A DNA stretch of 64,000 bases from Alopecurus myosuroides (GCA_028641055.1 CM054060.1:61843371-61907370); one strand, 5' to 3'; positions 1 through 13,670 are shown, numbered from the stretch's first letter. Numbers and translations are program-made. The notes: a model not told the origin generated them from the sequence alone.

Positions 1-116
1 TTGATTCTTGTTTCCATCTTGGAAACCCTAGAAATTTGATTTGACCCCAATGATGCATGGTGTTTGTGGTTGTATTGCCCAGTTGGTGGCTTGTATGGTT
101 GCCTAAATGTTAGGGT
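1..116. other. Left flank of the giant CACTA, probably MULE 5' region
   Basis: No coding frame is visible. The stretch ends in TTAGGGT directly before the CACTA end, and the sequence resumes at 31303 with GGTTAGGG. The two flanks were therefore joined before the CACTA inserted, and the right flank runs into a MULE transposase gene. Assigning this piece to the MULE 5' side is an inference. Confidence 0.5.
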
Positions 117-147
117 CACTACTAGAAAACCGGTCTCTTGCAACGAA
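117..147 (+). repeat. CACTA left terminal inverted repeat
   Basis: The 31 bases starting CACTACTAGAAAACCGGTC match the reverse complement of 31272-31302 with two mismatches. The adjacent 3-bp duplication GGT supports it as the transposon end. Confidence 0.95.
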
Positions 148-992
148 ATATATAGCTACGGGTTTTTTTCATTGCGATATAGTCACAAATTACGACGAAC
201 TCGCCGGTTGTGGTGATAGGGCACTCATATTTCCACGACTCTTTTTGGTCGCAATAAATTATCGTTTTGTTGCGATAGAGGCCTCCTATTGCCACGATTT
301 GTACTGATGTTGTAATACAATCGCATTTTTGCGACAAAGTATTTTCGTTACGCGAGGCACTCATTTTGTGGCCTTAGAGACATGGTATTACAACGAAATA
401 AAAATTCATGTTGATATTCAGTCATATATTGCAACATCTGTATTGTGTTGCGGTAGTTACAAATATTGTTGCAAAAAAATAGCTAACTATTGCAACCAAA
501 ATTTTCCTGTGGCAATACCATATGTTTTTCGCCTCAATTTTATCCTGTGGCAATACCTATTGTTTACTGCGACAATTTGGGTCGTATGGTAATAGGTTAA
601 ACGTAAAACAACAATCACACTGATGTTGCAAAAATGAACAAGTTTTTTTGCAACGAGCCATTCATAGCGTAGCTTAACGGGCCTCATGGGCTGTGACTCT
701 TGATCACTATTGCAATTTTCTTAGGACTACAATTCATTTTTTGTCCAGTATCTCAGGTTGGTGAGCACTTAGCATTTTACTTATGTTGCAACAAGTGACA
801 GTACTTAATAATCAATCAAGAACTCATATAAGATGCAATTTCACTAGTACATTTAGCATGGAAATTCAAAATTACTAAACACTGAAACTTTGGAGAATTT
901 AAACTAAAATTATATTATTACACGATCTTTCAAGCACAAAAATGTGTCCATGTTCATGGCAAAACATTTAAGCCAAACAGTGCAGAGACAGC
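148..992. repeat. CACTA left subterminal repeat region
   Basis: No gene is seen. Roughly 148-700 is dense in short motifs in both orientations (TTGCAAC, TTGCGAC, TTGCCACGA, CAACGAAA), the expected arrangement of transposase-binding subterminal repeats in CACTA elements. The stretch from 700 to 992 is AT-rich and probably holds the 3' untranslated region of the minus-strand transposase gene. Confidence 0.7.
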
Positions 993-1408
993 CTACACAA
1001 AGAATCCATGGTCATCATCCAATTTATCTTGTACCAAAGGAGCAACATGACCATCATTTATGTAAGCCTCATCATCATCTGTATCAGCATCATATTCGAC
1101 TTGATCTTCGTCAAACTCAGCAGGTCTTAAATTATTCATGACTGAAACATCAACGTTGGTTCCTTCATCATCATTTCTGCACCAACTAGTCATCTCGTCA
1201 GGTACAGTAAATTTTGGAAATGTAATTCCTGCATCGACGACATCCTGTACATCTGCATCACCATGTTCATCTCCTTCAGCAAGATCATCAAGGTCTGCAC
1301 CATTTAAAACCGAAGGAGCAAACCAATTGTGTGGATTCATTTTTATAGCACTTGCCCAATTAGGGCTCTTCACATCTCTCACGTAGAAAACCTATGCAGC
1401 TTGGATGC
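993..1408 (-). pseudogene. TNP2-type CACTA transposase, C-terminal acidic tail
   Basis: The frame read leftwards from about 1400 begins with a VFYVRDVKSPNWA-type stretch. That stretch is typical of the sequence just after the DUF4216 domain of plant TNP2 transposases. A strongly acidic tail rich in Asp and Glu follows, ending DDDHGFFV before a stop at 993. It is the 3' end of the transposase gene whose other parts lie at 1409-1978, 2064-4153 and 25202-25700. No stop lies inside this piece, but it is out of frame with the segment to its right. Confidence 0.75.
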
Positions 1409-1978
1409 CTAGAATGTAAGGGTCTTCCGTGAATCAGTGTACACTAGTGTCAAGGTCAATAATTCCATATTTGTCCTTCTTAGACCCCTTACTCTGATTT
1501 CTATTGGCAGGAGGCACGTCGAACCAGTCGCACTCCAATAGAACAACCTCCTTATCGAGAGGAAATTCAAGAAATATGATTTTTTTATCACCCCATAATA
1601 ATCATTACTGCCGGCGGTTTCTTGCTCATTGACTACGACGTCACTATTTTTGATACTCAAGTCATGCTCTATATAGGTATTACGAAAGTAATATCCATTC
1701 AGTACTGTACGGTTGAACACACGAGCAATTTGATCAGGCCCTTTAGCTAGTGTATACAACAGACTGCTGACCTTCCCATCTTTATGGAGTTGTGTGATCT
1801 GTTTCATGGAATAGAATATGTGTGAGTGTACTATATACCATTGTTTTTTTATTACGAGAAACATTTCTGAAAATGCTAAAGTAACTTACCAGTCTTTCGG
1901 ACCAGCCAACAAAATCTTCCTTGTGTTTCTTTTTAGGATTAGGACAATTGTTCTTTTTGAGCTCGTCAATATGTTCCC
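1409..1978 (-). pseudogene. TNP2-type CACTA transposase, DUF4216 region (two exons)
   Basis: Read on the minus strand, a short exon (about 1888-1978) encodes the HIDELKKNNCP segment and ends at a GTAAGT donor. After an intron, about 1409-1815 encodes a DUF4216-like stretch: QITQLHKDGKVSSLLYTLA, then an NGYYFRN motif, then SDVVVNEQE and YYGVIK. Plant TNP2 proteins have DUF4216 after DUF4218, which matches the order here. The motif after YYGVIKK loses similarity and frame, so there is at least one frameshift. This is a decayed part of the gene. Confidence 0.7.
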
Positions 1979-2063
1979 TTCAAAAACAAAAAATATATGG
2001 TTACTTCATCACCAAAGTATTAATGCATATCATGATATAAAACAAATACATAAGTATGCTTAC

Positions 2064-4153
2064 TGAATCCATGGCTCGGTTTCCTCGCAGTTTGTTATTA
2101 TGTAGTGCCTCATTTGATTAAGAGCTTCCAATGATAGTAATTCACGGGCAAAACCTTTCTTGGAGTAATCAACTGCACTCATTATGCTAATCCCTGTTGA
2201 TGTTTCATCTGTAGCTCCATCTGCATGGCGTTCGGACTGACTTATTTTTGTAGGCGAGCCTTGAACGAATCGACTGCAGAACGTCATGCACTCTTGAAGT
2301 ATGTACCCCTCTGCAATTGAACCTTCTGGATGAGCCTTGTTACGTACATATCCCTTCAACGTACGCAGGTATCTCTCAACTGGATACATCCATCTGTATT
2401 GTACAGGCCCTGCCAACCATGCTTCTCGAGCTAGATGAATTGGGAGATGCATCATAATATCAAAGAAAGATGGTGGATAGATCATCTCTAGCTGACATAG
2501 AATTTCTGGAATTTGGTCGGCCAAATTCAGCAGATCGTCATCCCTTAACTCCTTGGAGCATAAATCAGAAAAGAATTTACTCAACTGAAGCAATGGGGTA
2601 ACGACATTCTCTGGCAGAAGCTTGCGCAACGCAATAGGAAGAAGTTTCTATAATATAACATGGCAGTCATGAGTTTTGAGTCCACTAAACTTGCACTGCT
2701 CGAGGACCACACATCGCTTAATGTGTGAAGCATAGCCATCAGGCATCCGTATGCTCTGCAGAAACTTGAGGAGCATTATCTTCTCTTCCTTTTTTAAAGC
2801 ATACACACATTTCTTCATTGTGTACTTATCCTTACCGGCGGGCTTTGCATGCTGATCCTCCCTAATTTTCAAGAACTCCAAATCAAGGCGAGCCTTCGTA
2901 CCATCCTTTGTTTTCCCATCCATCTCAAGCAAAGTACCCAGAATGCTGTCACAAATGTTCTTCTCGATGTGCATAACATCCAAATTGTGCCTCACGAGCA
3001 AGTGCTTCCAATACGGGAGCTGGAAGAACACACTTTTCTCCCGCCAATTGTGCCAGGGATTAGTTTCCGGTCGCTTTCTCTTATTTGACCGCCCAAATGG
3101 TTCATGCTGAATGCTATCAAGCTCCTTTAGAACTTCACTTCCTGTAAGTGGCACCGAGGCTTCTCTATTTTCTGCCTTGTTGTTGAACATAACCTTGTTT
3201 CGACGCCATTTGTGGTGTTTCCGTTGAAAACGTCGGTGTCCCATGTAGCAATGCTTTCTACCAAACTGGAGCCATAAAAAGTCTGTCTGCTTGTGGCAGT
3301 AAGGGCATGCTAGCTTGCCTTTTGTGCTCCAACCACTCAGCATTGCGTAAGCCGGGTAGTCATTGATGGTCCACAACACGCATGCATACAATGTGAAATT
3401 TTCTTTAGTTGCAGCATCATATGCTTCAACACCATCCTCCCATAGAACTAACAGTTCATCAATTAAAGGCTGCAAGTACACATCAATGTTATTTCCTGCT
3501 GACTTTGGTCCTGGAATAATCATTGACATTATCCAGTTCTCTTGTTCCATACACATCCATGGTGGCAAGTTATATGGGATCAGAATGACAGGCCATGTAG
3601 TGTGTGATATACTCATGAGCCCAAAGGGGTTGAATCCATCCGAAGCAAGGCCAAGCCGAACACTACAAGCATATTTTGCGAATTCTTTTTGACTATATTT
3701 ATCATCAAGGCTTTTCCAGGCCTTCGAATCTGCAAGATGCCTCATTATGCCATCATCTATACGTTTCTCCTTATTCCATTTCATATCAGTTGACATATCT
3801 TCTGTCATGTACAGCCTTTGCAGTCTTGGAATGAGTGGGAAATACCATAGAACTTTCCGTGGCACTTGCTTCTTTGATTTACGGATCGATGAATCAGCTT
3901 TGTCTACGGTTGGACTAGATTTCCATCGAGACGTATGACAGACAGGGCATTCTTGGGCATCAGCATACTCATTACGGAATAGCACACAATCATTATAGCA
4001 CGCGTGTATCTTCTTGTAATCCAGTCCAAACTCTCGAATGACCTTCCTTACTTGTGCGAGATTAGGAGGAATGCAGTGACCCTTTGGCAGCACCTCCGTG
4101 AACATCCGCAGCATTAAGTCACATGCTCTGTTGGTCATCCCAGACACACACTT
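2064..4153 (-). pseudogene. TNP2-type CACTA transposase, catalytic core and DUF4218
   Basis: The frame read leftwards from 4153 encodes the transposase family tnp2 core. Landmarks are SGMTNRACDLML, a CPVCHTSRW zinc-type motif, PLIPRLQRLY, SKAWKSLD, DGFNPFG, LPPWMCMEQENWIMSM, WTINDYPAYAMLSGWSTKG, CPYCHKQTD and RHNLDVMHIEKNICDSILGT. It continues through HDCHVIL into the DUF4218 region (YPPSFFDIMMHLPIHLARE, WMYPVERYLRTLKGYVRNK). A single in-frame TAG at 2648-2650 interrupts it where relatives usually have Gln, consistent with a CAG-to-TAG change; the same frame continues to a GTAAGC splice donor at 2063. The gene's N-terminal part is displaced to 25202-25700 by the LTR element inserted at 4154. 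Role when intact: DNA transposase cutting CACTA ends. Confidence 0.9.
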
Positions 4154-7150
4154 TGTAACATCCCAGTGTTTGGGAAGTTATAAGTATCTAAATTTAATAT
4201 GTGCATTTGCAAAGCATGCATCTAAAAGTACGGGAAATTTTGGCGCGAAAGTTTAAACGAATCAAAGTGACCATAGTTTCACTTGACATGATGAAATAGG
4301 TCTAGTTCATCTAGTCAAGAGTACATTTGGAATGATCTTTATAACAAGTATCTTAAGAAACCAAATCATTTGGTTACACAAACCATAAATTGGTTTTCAC
4401 CAATATAAACTCTCAACAACCTTAACCACAAGTCTATAAGTTACTTGGGATAATTCATTAGGTATCTAGAACTCAAATAGGGGTGAGTATCCAAATCTCA
4501 TAACTAATGATTACACTTCCACAACATAGGAGTGTGTGATGGAATCATCTCATCAACAAATATCTTGGACTCTCTAAAACATGAACTTCTTGAGTTAGCA
4601 ATCAATCTACATAACATCTTTATAAATCATGTCATAACTATCAGGAGAACCATCACAAGTAAATAACAAAGTTTCAACAGAACACAAGTGATACAAACAA
4701 GTGTTAACTCAAAACCCACAAGTGAGAAATGACATAATAATTGTATTAACATATTTATCGAATATGTACATATCTCATCAATCATAAAAGAAGTATCTAC
4801 AAGAAGAAATAAATCTTCTTCAACCAATGATAAAACCTGATCATTACATATGATATTCCCAAATCTCTATATATGCATTATGAGTGACAAAGTCAATAAA
4901 GTGATGAATATAAAGTAGATCATGACACCTGGGAGAATAAATAACAACTATGACATAAGTCATTAAACCTCAATAACTTTCACATGCTCATTGTTTCAAT
5001 CATCTTATACAAGTGAACATATGAAATCTCAACACCTCAATGCACCATTTGATCCACTTACTATTAAGTCATCATTCCATAAGCATTTCACACCTCTACT
5101 CAAATCCAACAATTCTACAACTGAAGTATCTCTGGATACAAGAAAGGATAACAACAAGTATAACCTCTATTAGAGGAATTGGATTGAAAGCTTAATAAAA
5201 CCAATCATGTATGAGACAAGTACCTATCCTATGGGAAGCAAAATAAGAAATGTATGGAAGGATAATAAAAGCATGAAATAACCCTTAATCTAGATCTTGT
5301 TATTTTGGCTAGACCAATGTATCATGTTTCCCAATCTCCTCCAAGTTATTTTGCAAGAGAAGAAATCACAAGAAGAGAGGAACTATCATCAGAAGATCTT
5401 CAATAAGATTATTTAGAGAGTTCTAGAAGTTCTACTCTAAGATACTATAAGAGTACTTGGAAACTCTTATATCTTGATCTGATCTTATTAAACCTCTAGA
5501 AATAGTGTGACATTCCAATGTTAGTGTTATATAGAAGTAGTTTGGTAACAAGCTTGTACACATTGTTAACAGATCACTTTTGTATACTCAAACAATGGAG
5601 TGTCATACACAAACAAACAAAAGATTGAATTACATCGTACCTCTCAGCCTATTTTATATGATTAGCAATTTGGAGGCAAGTCTGGCCCACTTGTTAATAA
5701 ATTCTTCTTATATGCATATGGTAACTTGATGTTACAAAATGAACCTACATTCTTTTATAAACCTCTAAGTAAAATCTTTGCTTGGAACAACTAGTTTTTT
5801 TCACCACAAGGGTGAGATAGTTGAAGTTGGAAACCAAGAGATGAACCTACCTGTAATGGACAAAGGTGATAACAGAAGATTAGTGGCAACTAGAGAAAAG
5901 AACATCAAACAACACAAGAACACAAGAAGCAACACTGCCTCAGTAATGGATCATAAGAATTTATCTAGTGAACTATTAGGATATATTAGAGAACCAATAA
6001 TCTATGTCAAGCTCATCATAGATGAGGAGATCATAATAATATCTTTACTAGAGCTAATCAACGGGTATGAAATAATAACCAGCCATTGCATCCACATGTT
6101 TTCAATATGTGGAGGTTAATGGTAACAGGCTTAATACCTTGTTTTCCATACCCTTTTCATATGTAATCCTAACAGATGATAACATAAACTCATCTACATA
6201 AAACCATGTAAATGATTATATGTTCTAAAACAACATGAGATAATATCCACATTTGGAAACTGGAGAAAAACAAACAAATAGGTTCCAAAGCCACACATGT
6301 TTTTCATTTGATCATGTACCTAAAATAACAAACATGATTAATACACACCTAAGTAAGATGTCAACCAAAAATGGATAAGAGTTACAACTATGAAAATAAC
6401 AAAGCCTCATAAGAGAAAACAAGTTCAATGCCTAATAAAAAGAATTTGGTATGTCATGGAATACAAATTCTCTATTAAGTGATTTTCATAAAAGTGCATA
6501 GAACACTATCAAGTAGTTTTACCAAATGATTTTCCAACAGACAAATAACTAAAATTATTCACCATTATTGAAATAACATGATTGTCATGTCATAGTCATA
6601 TCATACCATGGAGGAAAAGAGATTAAAACTCAATTGAAATTTAAATAGAGAGAAAATAGCAAAAACCACTTAATCTAGCACCCTAAATAAAAAATATAAA
6701 TAGTATTCCAATACACCAAAACAAAACATGGTGAGGTGTACATTTTGATAAGGAATTCAAATATAATTTTTACTAATTTTTATGTTTATAAATAAGCCCT
6801 CAAAACAGTGTTTTCTTCTTAGTTTTTAAGGCAGAAGGACCAATTTGCAAAATTTGCAAAACTTAGGGGGTTATCGAAAAGTGGAAATGAATTTCCTTCT
6901 TCTTCTTCCTCTGCCAGAAGGCAGAGCAGAACGCCGTCGTGGCAACCTCGATGCCACGTCCTGCTCGCCGCTGTTCCGCGAGTATATAGGCCAGGGAGAC
7001 GTCCGCATCGAGCTCTCTCACTCACTTCCTCGCCTCCTCTCTCTCGTTTCCTCTAAGCAAAGAACACCGAAACCCTAACTAGTCCAGCCGCCGCACGCCG
7101 TCGTCGACTCCGGCCACCTCCCGAGTAACGAGAGCACCCTCGGATGCGCC

Positions 7151-7573
7151 TTGTCCTCCTCTACCACCACGCTGAAGTTCGCATGCCGGGAAGACCGGAG
7201 CTTCCCGAATTCGGTCGTTCCCTTTGCGCCGGCCGTGAGCGCCGCTGCGGCATTGCCGGCAAGCCCGAGCTTCACTCACTACTCCGACCGCATCACTGCA
7301 ATCCTCGTGAGCTCCTGCATCTACCAGTGCTGTCGATTAATTTTTTCATGCATCAAGTTGTTGTACCGCCGTGTGTCGTACTTCTCCGCCGCGCCGATGA
7401 ACGCCGACGCTATTCCGGCGACCATTTGGTCGAGGGCCCGCCACCCAAGCATTCGCCCGGAACTCCTCTCGCCAATGGAACAAATCTCACACCCCAATTT
7501 GCACTCAAATACTCGAATTCAATCCATCTGTGAAGAAGCGTGTTCATGTGATGTCATTGTGACATCACCGTGA
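7151..7573 (+). other. LTR-internal 140-codon open frame (copy 1)
   Basis: The frame starts MSSSTTTLKFACRED and ends CSCDVIVTSP. It lies 160 bases downstream of a candidate TATA box in the left LTR. The right LTR has a frame of exactly the same length at 22297-22719 with scattered amino-acid changes. No domain is recognisable. It could be chance openness of a GC-rich leader region; keeping the same length in both LTRs is the only argument for coding. Confidence 0.25.
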
Positions 7574-7946
7574 CGTCATTATCCCTTTTTCTTTTATTTT
7601 TTGATTAAAAAATGAATATGACAGGTGGGACCCACCTGTCAATTTAAAAAGGGCAGAATAACTCATAAATTCAATAATTCAATAACTTATAATCTAATAA
7701 TCAGAAAAATACAAATAAAATATGGAAATGTTTAGAAAAATATAATATAAATGTTTATTAACTTTTAAAAAATGTTTGATAAAGTTTAAAATTTATTATT
7801 TTCTTTAATTAAATTAAATCATTTAAAATAGAGAAAATAAGAAATAATTCATAAAATCAGAAAAATAAAAGTTATATACCAAAATGCTCCAAATGACAAA
7901 TGAAACTCATATATGATGTTTTTATGTCCATGCAACATTTTCCTAG

Positions 7947-9641
7947 TGATGGCTAGGTTGAGACTCCAAGGGCAGAGTGTGTAGCTAGTGGCAAGCCTTC
8001 TTCCCCACGAGGGTGACTCGAGGGTTTATATCGAACTCTTGGGGAGCTAGTATTTCAGCAGTTGTCTTCCAAGCTTCCTCCAGGATCCTGCAAACAAGTA
8101 GAGAATTTTGTGCCCTCAACCTCACCAAGTGGTTGTCAAGCACAAGGTGTGAGACTTCTAAATTGCAATGCAAAACTGAAAGTAAATGTGCAATAATTAA
8201 ATCTACTACTAAATGCAAATGAGAAAATAAATATGCAATGGATTGTTTTTGTATTTTTGTGATGCAAGTGGTGATGGAGATAATGTAAATTCGAATTGGA
8301 GATGCAAGTAAAGTAAATTGCAACAAAGTAACTAGAGTGTTTTCTTATAATTAAAATAGGACCGGGGTTCATGGTTTCACACTTGCATTCTCTCAAATAA
8401 AGTGGTAGACGGTGGACATAAAGAATTACATGTGAGATTACAATAACATGTTTAACATTGAGTACTTTCATATGGGCATCACGTCCTAGCATAGAGATCT
8501 CTACGGTCATATTGATCCCTCTTATACTCCACCAAGATGCGAAATAAATCATAACACCTCGATAATTAAGGAAAAACCATAGTATAGCTTTAAGCAATGT
8601 GACATGAAGTTGAAGTAAGAACTTGCTATATCTAGTCATGGAGATTGATTAGTGTCACTTCAAATCCCCGGTAACAAGGTACTCCTTTTTATCCCTAGTG
8701 AGGTAACTAAGAAAGGTTTAACAAAACCTAAGTGGATCGCTGAACTTCTGTCACTTTCATAGCACTAGCCACCCCCCGTTACTCCAACTAATGCACCCAT
8801 CACCCCACACACGCTCTTAAGAACTAGATTGATCAAAGCTAGCAAATAAGAACGGGGTACATAAGATACATCTACTCAAATAACTCAAGAGAAACAATTG
8901 CAATCTCAGATTCAATAACTCATAGAAAAGATCCACCACATAGGAATTACAACGGTGCTCGTAATCATGTGAGGCAGCTCATACGGATCTAATTAGTGAA
9001 GCACATAGAGAGAGAGATACAAGTGCTACTTCCACAAACCCATAGGCCTGGGGTGGACTACTCCCTCTTCATGGAGATGTCGATGGAGATGACGTTGGAG
9101 GGGAAGGAGATCACACCGGCGGCGCCCCGCCGGAGTTTTCCCCCTCCAATCTGGAACTTCTGGTCTCTGTTTCGGTGTTTTGGTCTTTCGGCGGCGCTCT
9201 TCTCCGTAAGGGTATGGGGGACCCTTTTTATAGTCGGTTTTAGGTCAAGACGGAGTCGGTAAGTCGAAGATGGAAGGAATTGGGGCCACAGGGGCCAAAA
9301 GGGGGCCTCTCACGCGGCCAAGGAATTTGGCCACATGGAGGGTCCTCTTTGGGGCCTCCTTGCCCAATTCTCGTGGATCCTTCGCCCGCAAGTCTTCTCC
9401 TTCCAAGAAAATGACCCCCGCAGATTTTCAGGTGATTTCGCGGAAGTTTGCCCCCTGAAACGTCAAAAATATAGAAAACGGGGTTTCTGACAGGCAGCGT
9501 TAATTCCATAAAAGTTGGGGGACTTTGTAATTTAACCACAAAATACTATAAAACATTGAATTATACCCTTATATGATGCAATATGTAATAAAAAACCATG
9601 TGAAAATATGCAAAATTCATCTATGCATTTTACATGCATCA
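7947..9641 (-). repeat. LTR of the Athila-like element (3' LTR in its own orientation)
   Basis: It begins TGATGGCTAGGTTGAG and ends TTTACATGCATCA, and repeats at 13700-15410. A reverse-strand polypurine tract, AAGCTTGGGGATGT, directly abuts its right end. Confidence 0.93.
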
Positions 9642-12007
9642 ACATCCCCAAGCTTAACCCATGCTCGTCCTCGAGTATGAAGGTGATAAAACTAAGGTGG
9701 GTTTTGCATATTGAAACAATCATGGGATATCAAGGAGGATTATTCATGCTACATATAATCAAATTATTAATACTAGAAATGAGTAGCAATATACAATTCA
9801 TGTTGTAAGAAATATCAAATATGCAAGCAAAGATGCTTCATGAAAGTTCACAAAGTGTATAATGAAATAAAAGCACTATGGACCAAATGCTTACACAAAA
9901 TGAAAAATAAAATCCTATATTGGTCAAAGAATAGCATAATGGAGAATAGAAAATATGGTGGACACTTTGGAGAAAATTGAGTAGAGGTAAAACATGATCA
10001 AGTCTTATTTAGCCAATAAACTATTCAACTAAAATTACTAATTTAAATGTGATATCCATTGATCTAGGACTCTCATTGCCCCTTTATCACTAGCATCTTA
10101 AAATTGTGAGTATTGAAGTAATGAGAATGACAAGGTGGTTGAAAGCCTCATGCCCCGTGAGTGTGAAAACCTACTCCATGATTACTCAACTTAAGATTCC
10201 TAATAAGATTTGTACAATCATAATAAGTATTAATGACATCATAGAGAACCGCAAAGAGGTACCTCTTGCCCCATTACATGGAAACAAGCCCATGTTACAA
10301 TGACAAGATGAACAAACGGAGTAGACTCATCATCCTTTTTATTTTCATTCACTATTATGCATAGCTTCTTATTTTATTATAGGATGTGTTGTAGAGTCAC
10401 TCAAGCTGTAAGTAAATTTCCACCATGATAAAGCATGGCTTGGGTTAGCGGCCCAATGCGTTTATCTAGTCATATAGATACTTACTCATCAAAACTTACT
10501 ATTCCTCTATTTCATTTCGGCATGGCAGGAGTCCAAAATCAAAAGTACATGATATCAACCAAATGTAAATTTTTTGTGCAATGTTGAAAGATTTCCGGTG
10601 ATACATGTTTATAGCTAGCTCCCAACCACACACTTGTAAAACGCAAAACTTGTGGCTCCCATTATTGGGTCATGTTTATTAGATGCATAAAAAGTAAAGT
10701 GTGCCTTCAAAAGTTCATGAGAGTCCTATCCCAAGTTCAACCCATGAAAATTAATAAAGTGAATATCTTAATTTAAAACATAAATAACACAATAACATGG
10801 TGAACATACTCGGAATAGCAATGAAGCTAATGGGAAGATATGGTGGACTCACTGGAAATACTTGGCTAAGGAGTGTTGGCAACAAGTTTTTACTTGTTGG
10901 AATTTTTAAATTTTTGGGCTAGCAAGAGGGAGATAGTTGACCAGCTACTATGCATGCATATGTCCATAGAACTACTCATTTCATGACAAAATAAATAAAC
11001 CAGCAATTAACATCAAGGACATGAATAAGAGATAGCTCAAGACAACATTATTGCAAATTTCTACACATAAAAAGCATATAAATCATGCAAACATATGTAG
11101 CTCTTCAAATCAACCATGGCATCCCTATTCCAAGTCATAATACTAGCATCCAATACATTCCAATCCCAAACTCCAGTAGCTCAATCTCATATAACATGAT
11201 GGTGGTGGTCTTGTCAAAACAAAAATAAAAATAAAAACTAGACGCTTCAAGTCTCTACGATAAATGGTTTGCTTAGAAAAACAGAAAGTAGACGTGTGCT
11301 AACCAAAAGAGTGTAGCTCCAGTGGGGTGTTCATCACATCCCCAAGCTTATGTATTTCACCATTCTTGGATGTCTTGAGGCGCAGCTCCTCTATTCCCTG
11401 TGAAAAAACTTCAAAAACATGTTTCTCCCATTCTTTTTCTGTGGGGTGAGATTAGCAAGGACAAACAAATCACATGCTTGATGTGCAAAATTCCAAATCA
11501 AATGCTCCAGTAGATAGACAATAAGGTTCATTATGTTTTATGTTCACTCTCTTGCTTGAAATAATATTGTAAATTCGATTCCCAAGCCCAAAGAGTGCAT
11601 AAAACAAAAGAAGGCAGAATCTGTCCAGAAAAGTAGCAGCAGCAAAACGAACGTTTTTTCCTAAGCTAGACTCGTCAAAAAATTAAGCCAATTTTTGTTC
11701 TTACAGAGGACGAAAAGTTGCAGAACATACTAAGAAATTAGCTCAATCCGACATACCAATAAAAAACGTAAAATCATACGGCGAGCAGACTCGTGCTGAA
11801 ACAGAAATTTCATGCACTAGGATAGCAACTTATAAGTCCAAATGGGTTTGACTTGACTCTTTATTGAAAAATCCAGAATTAAAACAAAAAAACTAATCTC
11901 TTGAGGCAGCAAGAGGACACTAGGAAAATCCAAACAAAAACAACCGGGTTGCCTCCCGTAAAGCGCTTTCTTTATAGCCATATAGCTAGGCTTTACTTAC
12001 TTGATAA
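9642..12007. other. Non-coding interior of the Athila-like element
   Basis: About 2.4 kb between the polypurine tract and the protease frame has no open frame longer than 65 codons on either strand and no recognisable pol motif. It occupies the position where reverse transcriptase, RNase H, integrase and the env-like frame of full-length Athila elements would be, so they have been lost or replaced. Confidence 0.7.
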
Positions 12008-12400
12008 TCAAGAGGGATAAAGCTCATGAGGGAGCTTGTTCTTCAGCGTGCCCCTCTTCCTTGGGAAGTGCTCCATGCTTTTCTTGTGAGGGAACTGAAA
12101 CTTTACATTCCCTTCCTTGGAGTCTATGATTGCACCTGTAGTACGAAGAAAAGGTCTACCCAAAATAATAGGACTAGGGGATTTATCCCCCATATCCATA
12201 ATAATGAAATCAACGGGTACGAAAGTCATGTGCAATTCAATCATAGCATCTTTTACTTGTCCTACAGCATGTTTAGTAGAGTTATCAGCAAGGACAAATT
12301 CACTTGAGCACTTTTCTAAATTTTCTAGTTCTAGCAATTCATATAATTCTTTAGAGAGTACAGATACACTAGAACCTAGATCTAACATAGCATGGTGAAT
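12008..12400 (-). pseudogene. Retropepsin-type aspartic protease fragment (Athila-like)
   Basis: The minus-strand frame contains MLDLGSSVSVLSKELYELL, with the D-x-G-S catalytic motif of retroviral-type aspartic proteases in slightly altered form (DLGSS). Further on are PVDFIIMDM and ILGRPFLRTTGAIIDSKEG, the conserved ILGRPFL block of Ty3/gypsy proteases and very close to Athila members. It is in the same frame as the gag region to its right, separated only by a TAA at 12401-12403. It would process the polyprotein in the virus-like particle. Nothing resembling reverse transcriptase follows it. Confidence 0.8.
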
Positions 12401-13354
12401 TTATTTTCCAATTGAAACTAGCACCTTGGGGATCCATGCATCCCCAAGCTTAGGAGGTATCATGGCCTCATTCTTGTACCTAGCAATTTTTTCTTGCAAG
12501 ACATGATTAGCAATATAAGATCCAAAGCCAGGTTGATTAACATTTATAGTGGGATCACTAGCAAATTTTTGTAGAGTAGCAATAAGTTCTTGCAAGCTAC
12601 TTTTTTCTAAATCAATCAATGGATCCTTAATTTTAGTAAGCATCATAATTTCCTCTACTTTTCCTTTTCTATTATGCATATTAAAAATCTCATAGCGATC
12701 ATCAAAAATATCCTCGGGTACTTCAGCCTTTTTTAATCTCTCTTTAATTTTAACCTCTAAGAGCAAACTTTCAAGCAAAACATGGGTATTTTCAGCATTA
12801 GTACTGGTAAAATATCCCCCACATTCATTATCTAAAAAGTCTCTAGAAGTTTCAGAAATTCCCTTATAAAACATATGCATAAGTATCCAATCTCTAAAGC
12901 CATGCCCTATTCCATAAGCTCTACTTCTAAATCTCTCCCATGCTTGTATCATTGATTCATCTTTTTCTTGTTTAAAGGTAATGAGCAATTGTTTAACATT
13001 GTAATTCTTTTCAGCATGACAAAACCTTTCAATAAATGCAGCCCTTAAGTTGAGCTAAGTAGTAAAATTTCTAGGAGGCCATCTTAATATCCAATCTAAT
13101 GCTTTGCCTCCTAGTGAGTAGGGAAAGAGTTTAACTTTAGTAGTGCTGATGTTTGCATGATTCAAGTTCAAAGTTTTACATCTTTCATCAAATTTCTTAA
13201 GATGGAACAAAGGTTCTTCTTTAGGCTTTCCATAGAAACGAGATTCGTAAATCATTTTAATAACACTAGGATCTACCTCTAATTTTTCAACGGGAATATT
13301 TAGCTCTTGAGGGAAATTCCTAACACTGAATGGCCAATAAGTTCTCTGCTCCAT
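12401..13354 (-). pseudogene. Gag region of the Athila-like element, with stop codons
   Basis: Two minus-strand segments in one frame encode a retrotransposon gag domain: MEQRTYWPFSVRNFP, FYGKPKEEPLFHLKKFDERC, KLFPYSLGGKALDWILRWPP, then FKQEKDESMIQAWERFRS and CPH-like HGFRDWILMHMFYKGIS. A TAG at 13055-13057 splits the gag core and a TAA at 12401-12403 separates gag from protease. No zinc knuckle is seen, so the C-terminal part of gag is probably deleted. Gag would form the virus-like particle. The two stops make it non-functional without readthrough. Confidence 0.8.
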
Positions 13355-13670
13355 TTTCCAAGTTTTTATGTAGTTTTTTATTTTTTATGCAAAACAAAAG
13401 TAAAGTAACTAAGCAAATTCGAAATACTAAAATAATCTAGATAACTAAAATGCAAACTTAAATAAAATATGCAAGACAAAACAAAAACAAAAACAAGAAC
13501 AAAACAAAAACAAAAACAAGACAAAAAACAAAACAATCTACTTGAAAGGAGGTGGAGATAGAAAGGACGGTACTAACGTAGGTGCAACCTCCCCAAGCTT
13601 AGGTGTTTGCACACCTTGTTGGTGATGAAGACTTATTGTGAGCTCCCTTGGACAACTCCTTCACCTATGG

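Noticed and set aside
8136..8639. Minus-strand frames in the Athila-like LTRs (also 13962-14408)
   Set aside because: They occur in both LTRs at the same place but differ in length and carry no domain, so they read as chance frames in LTR sequence.
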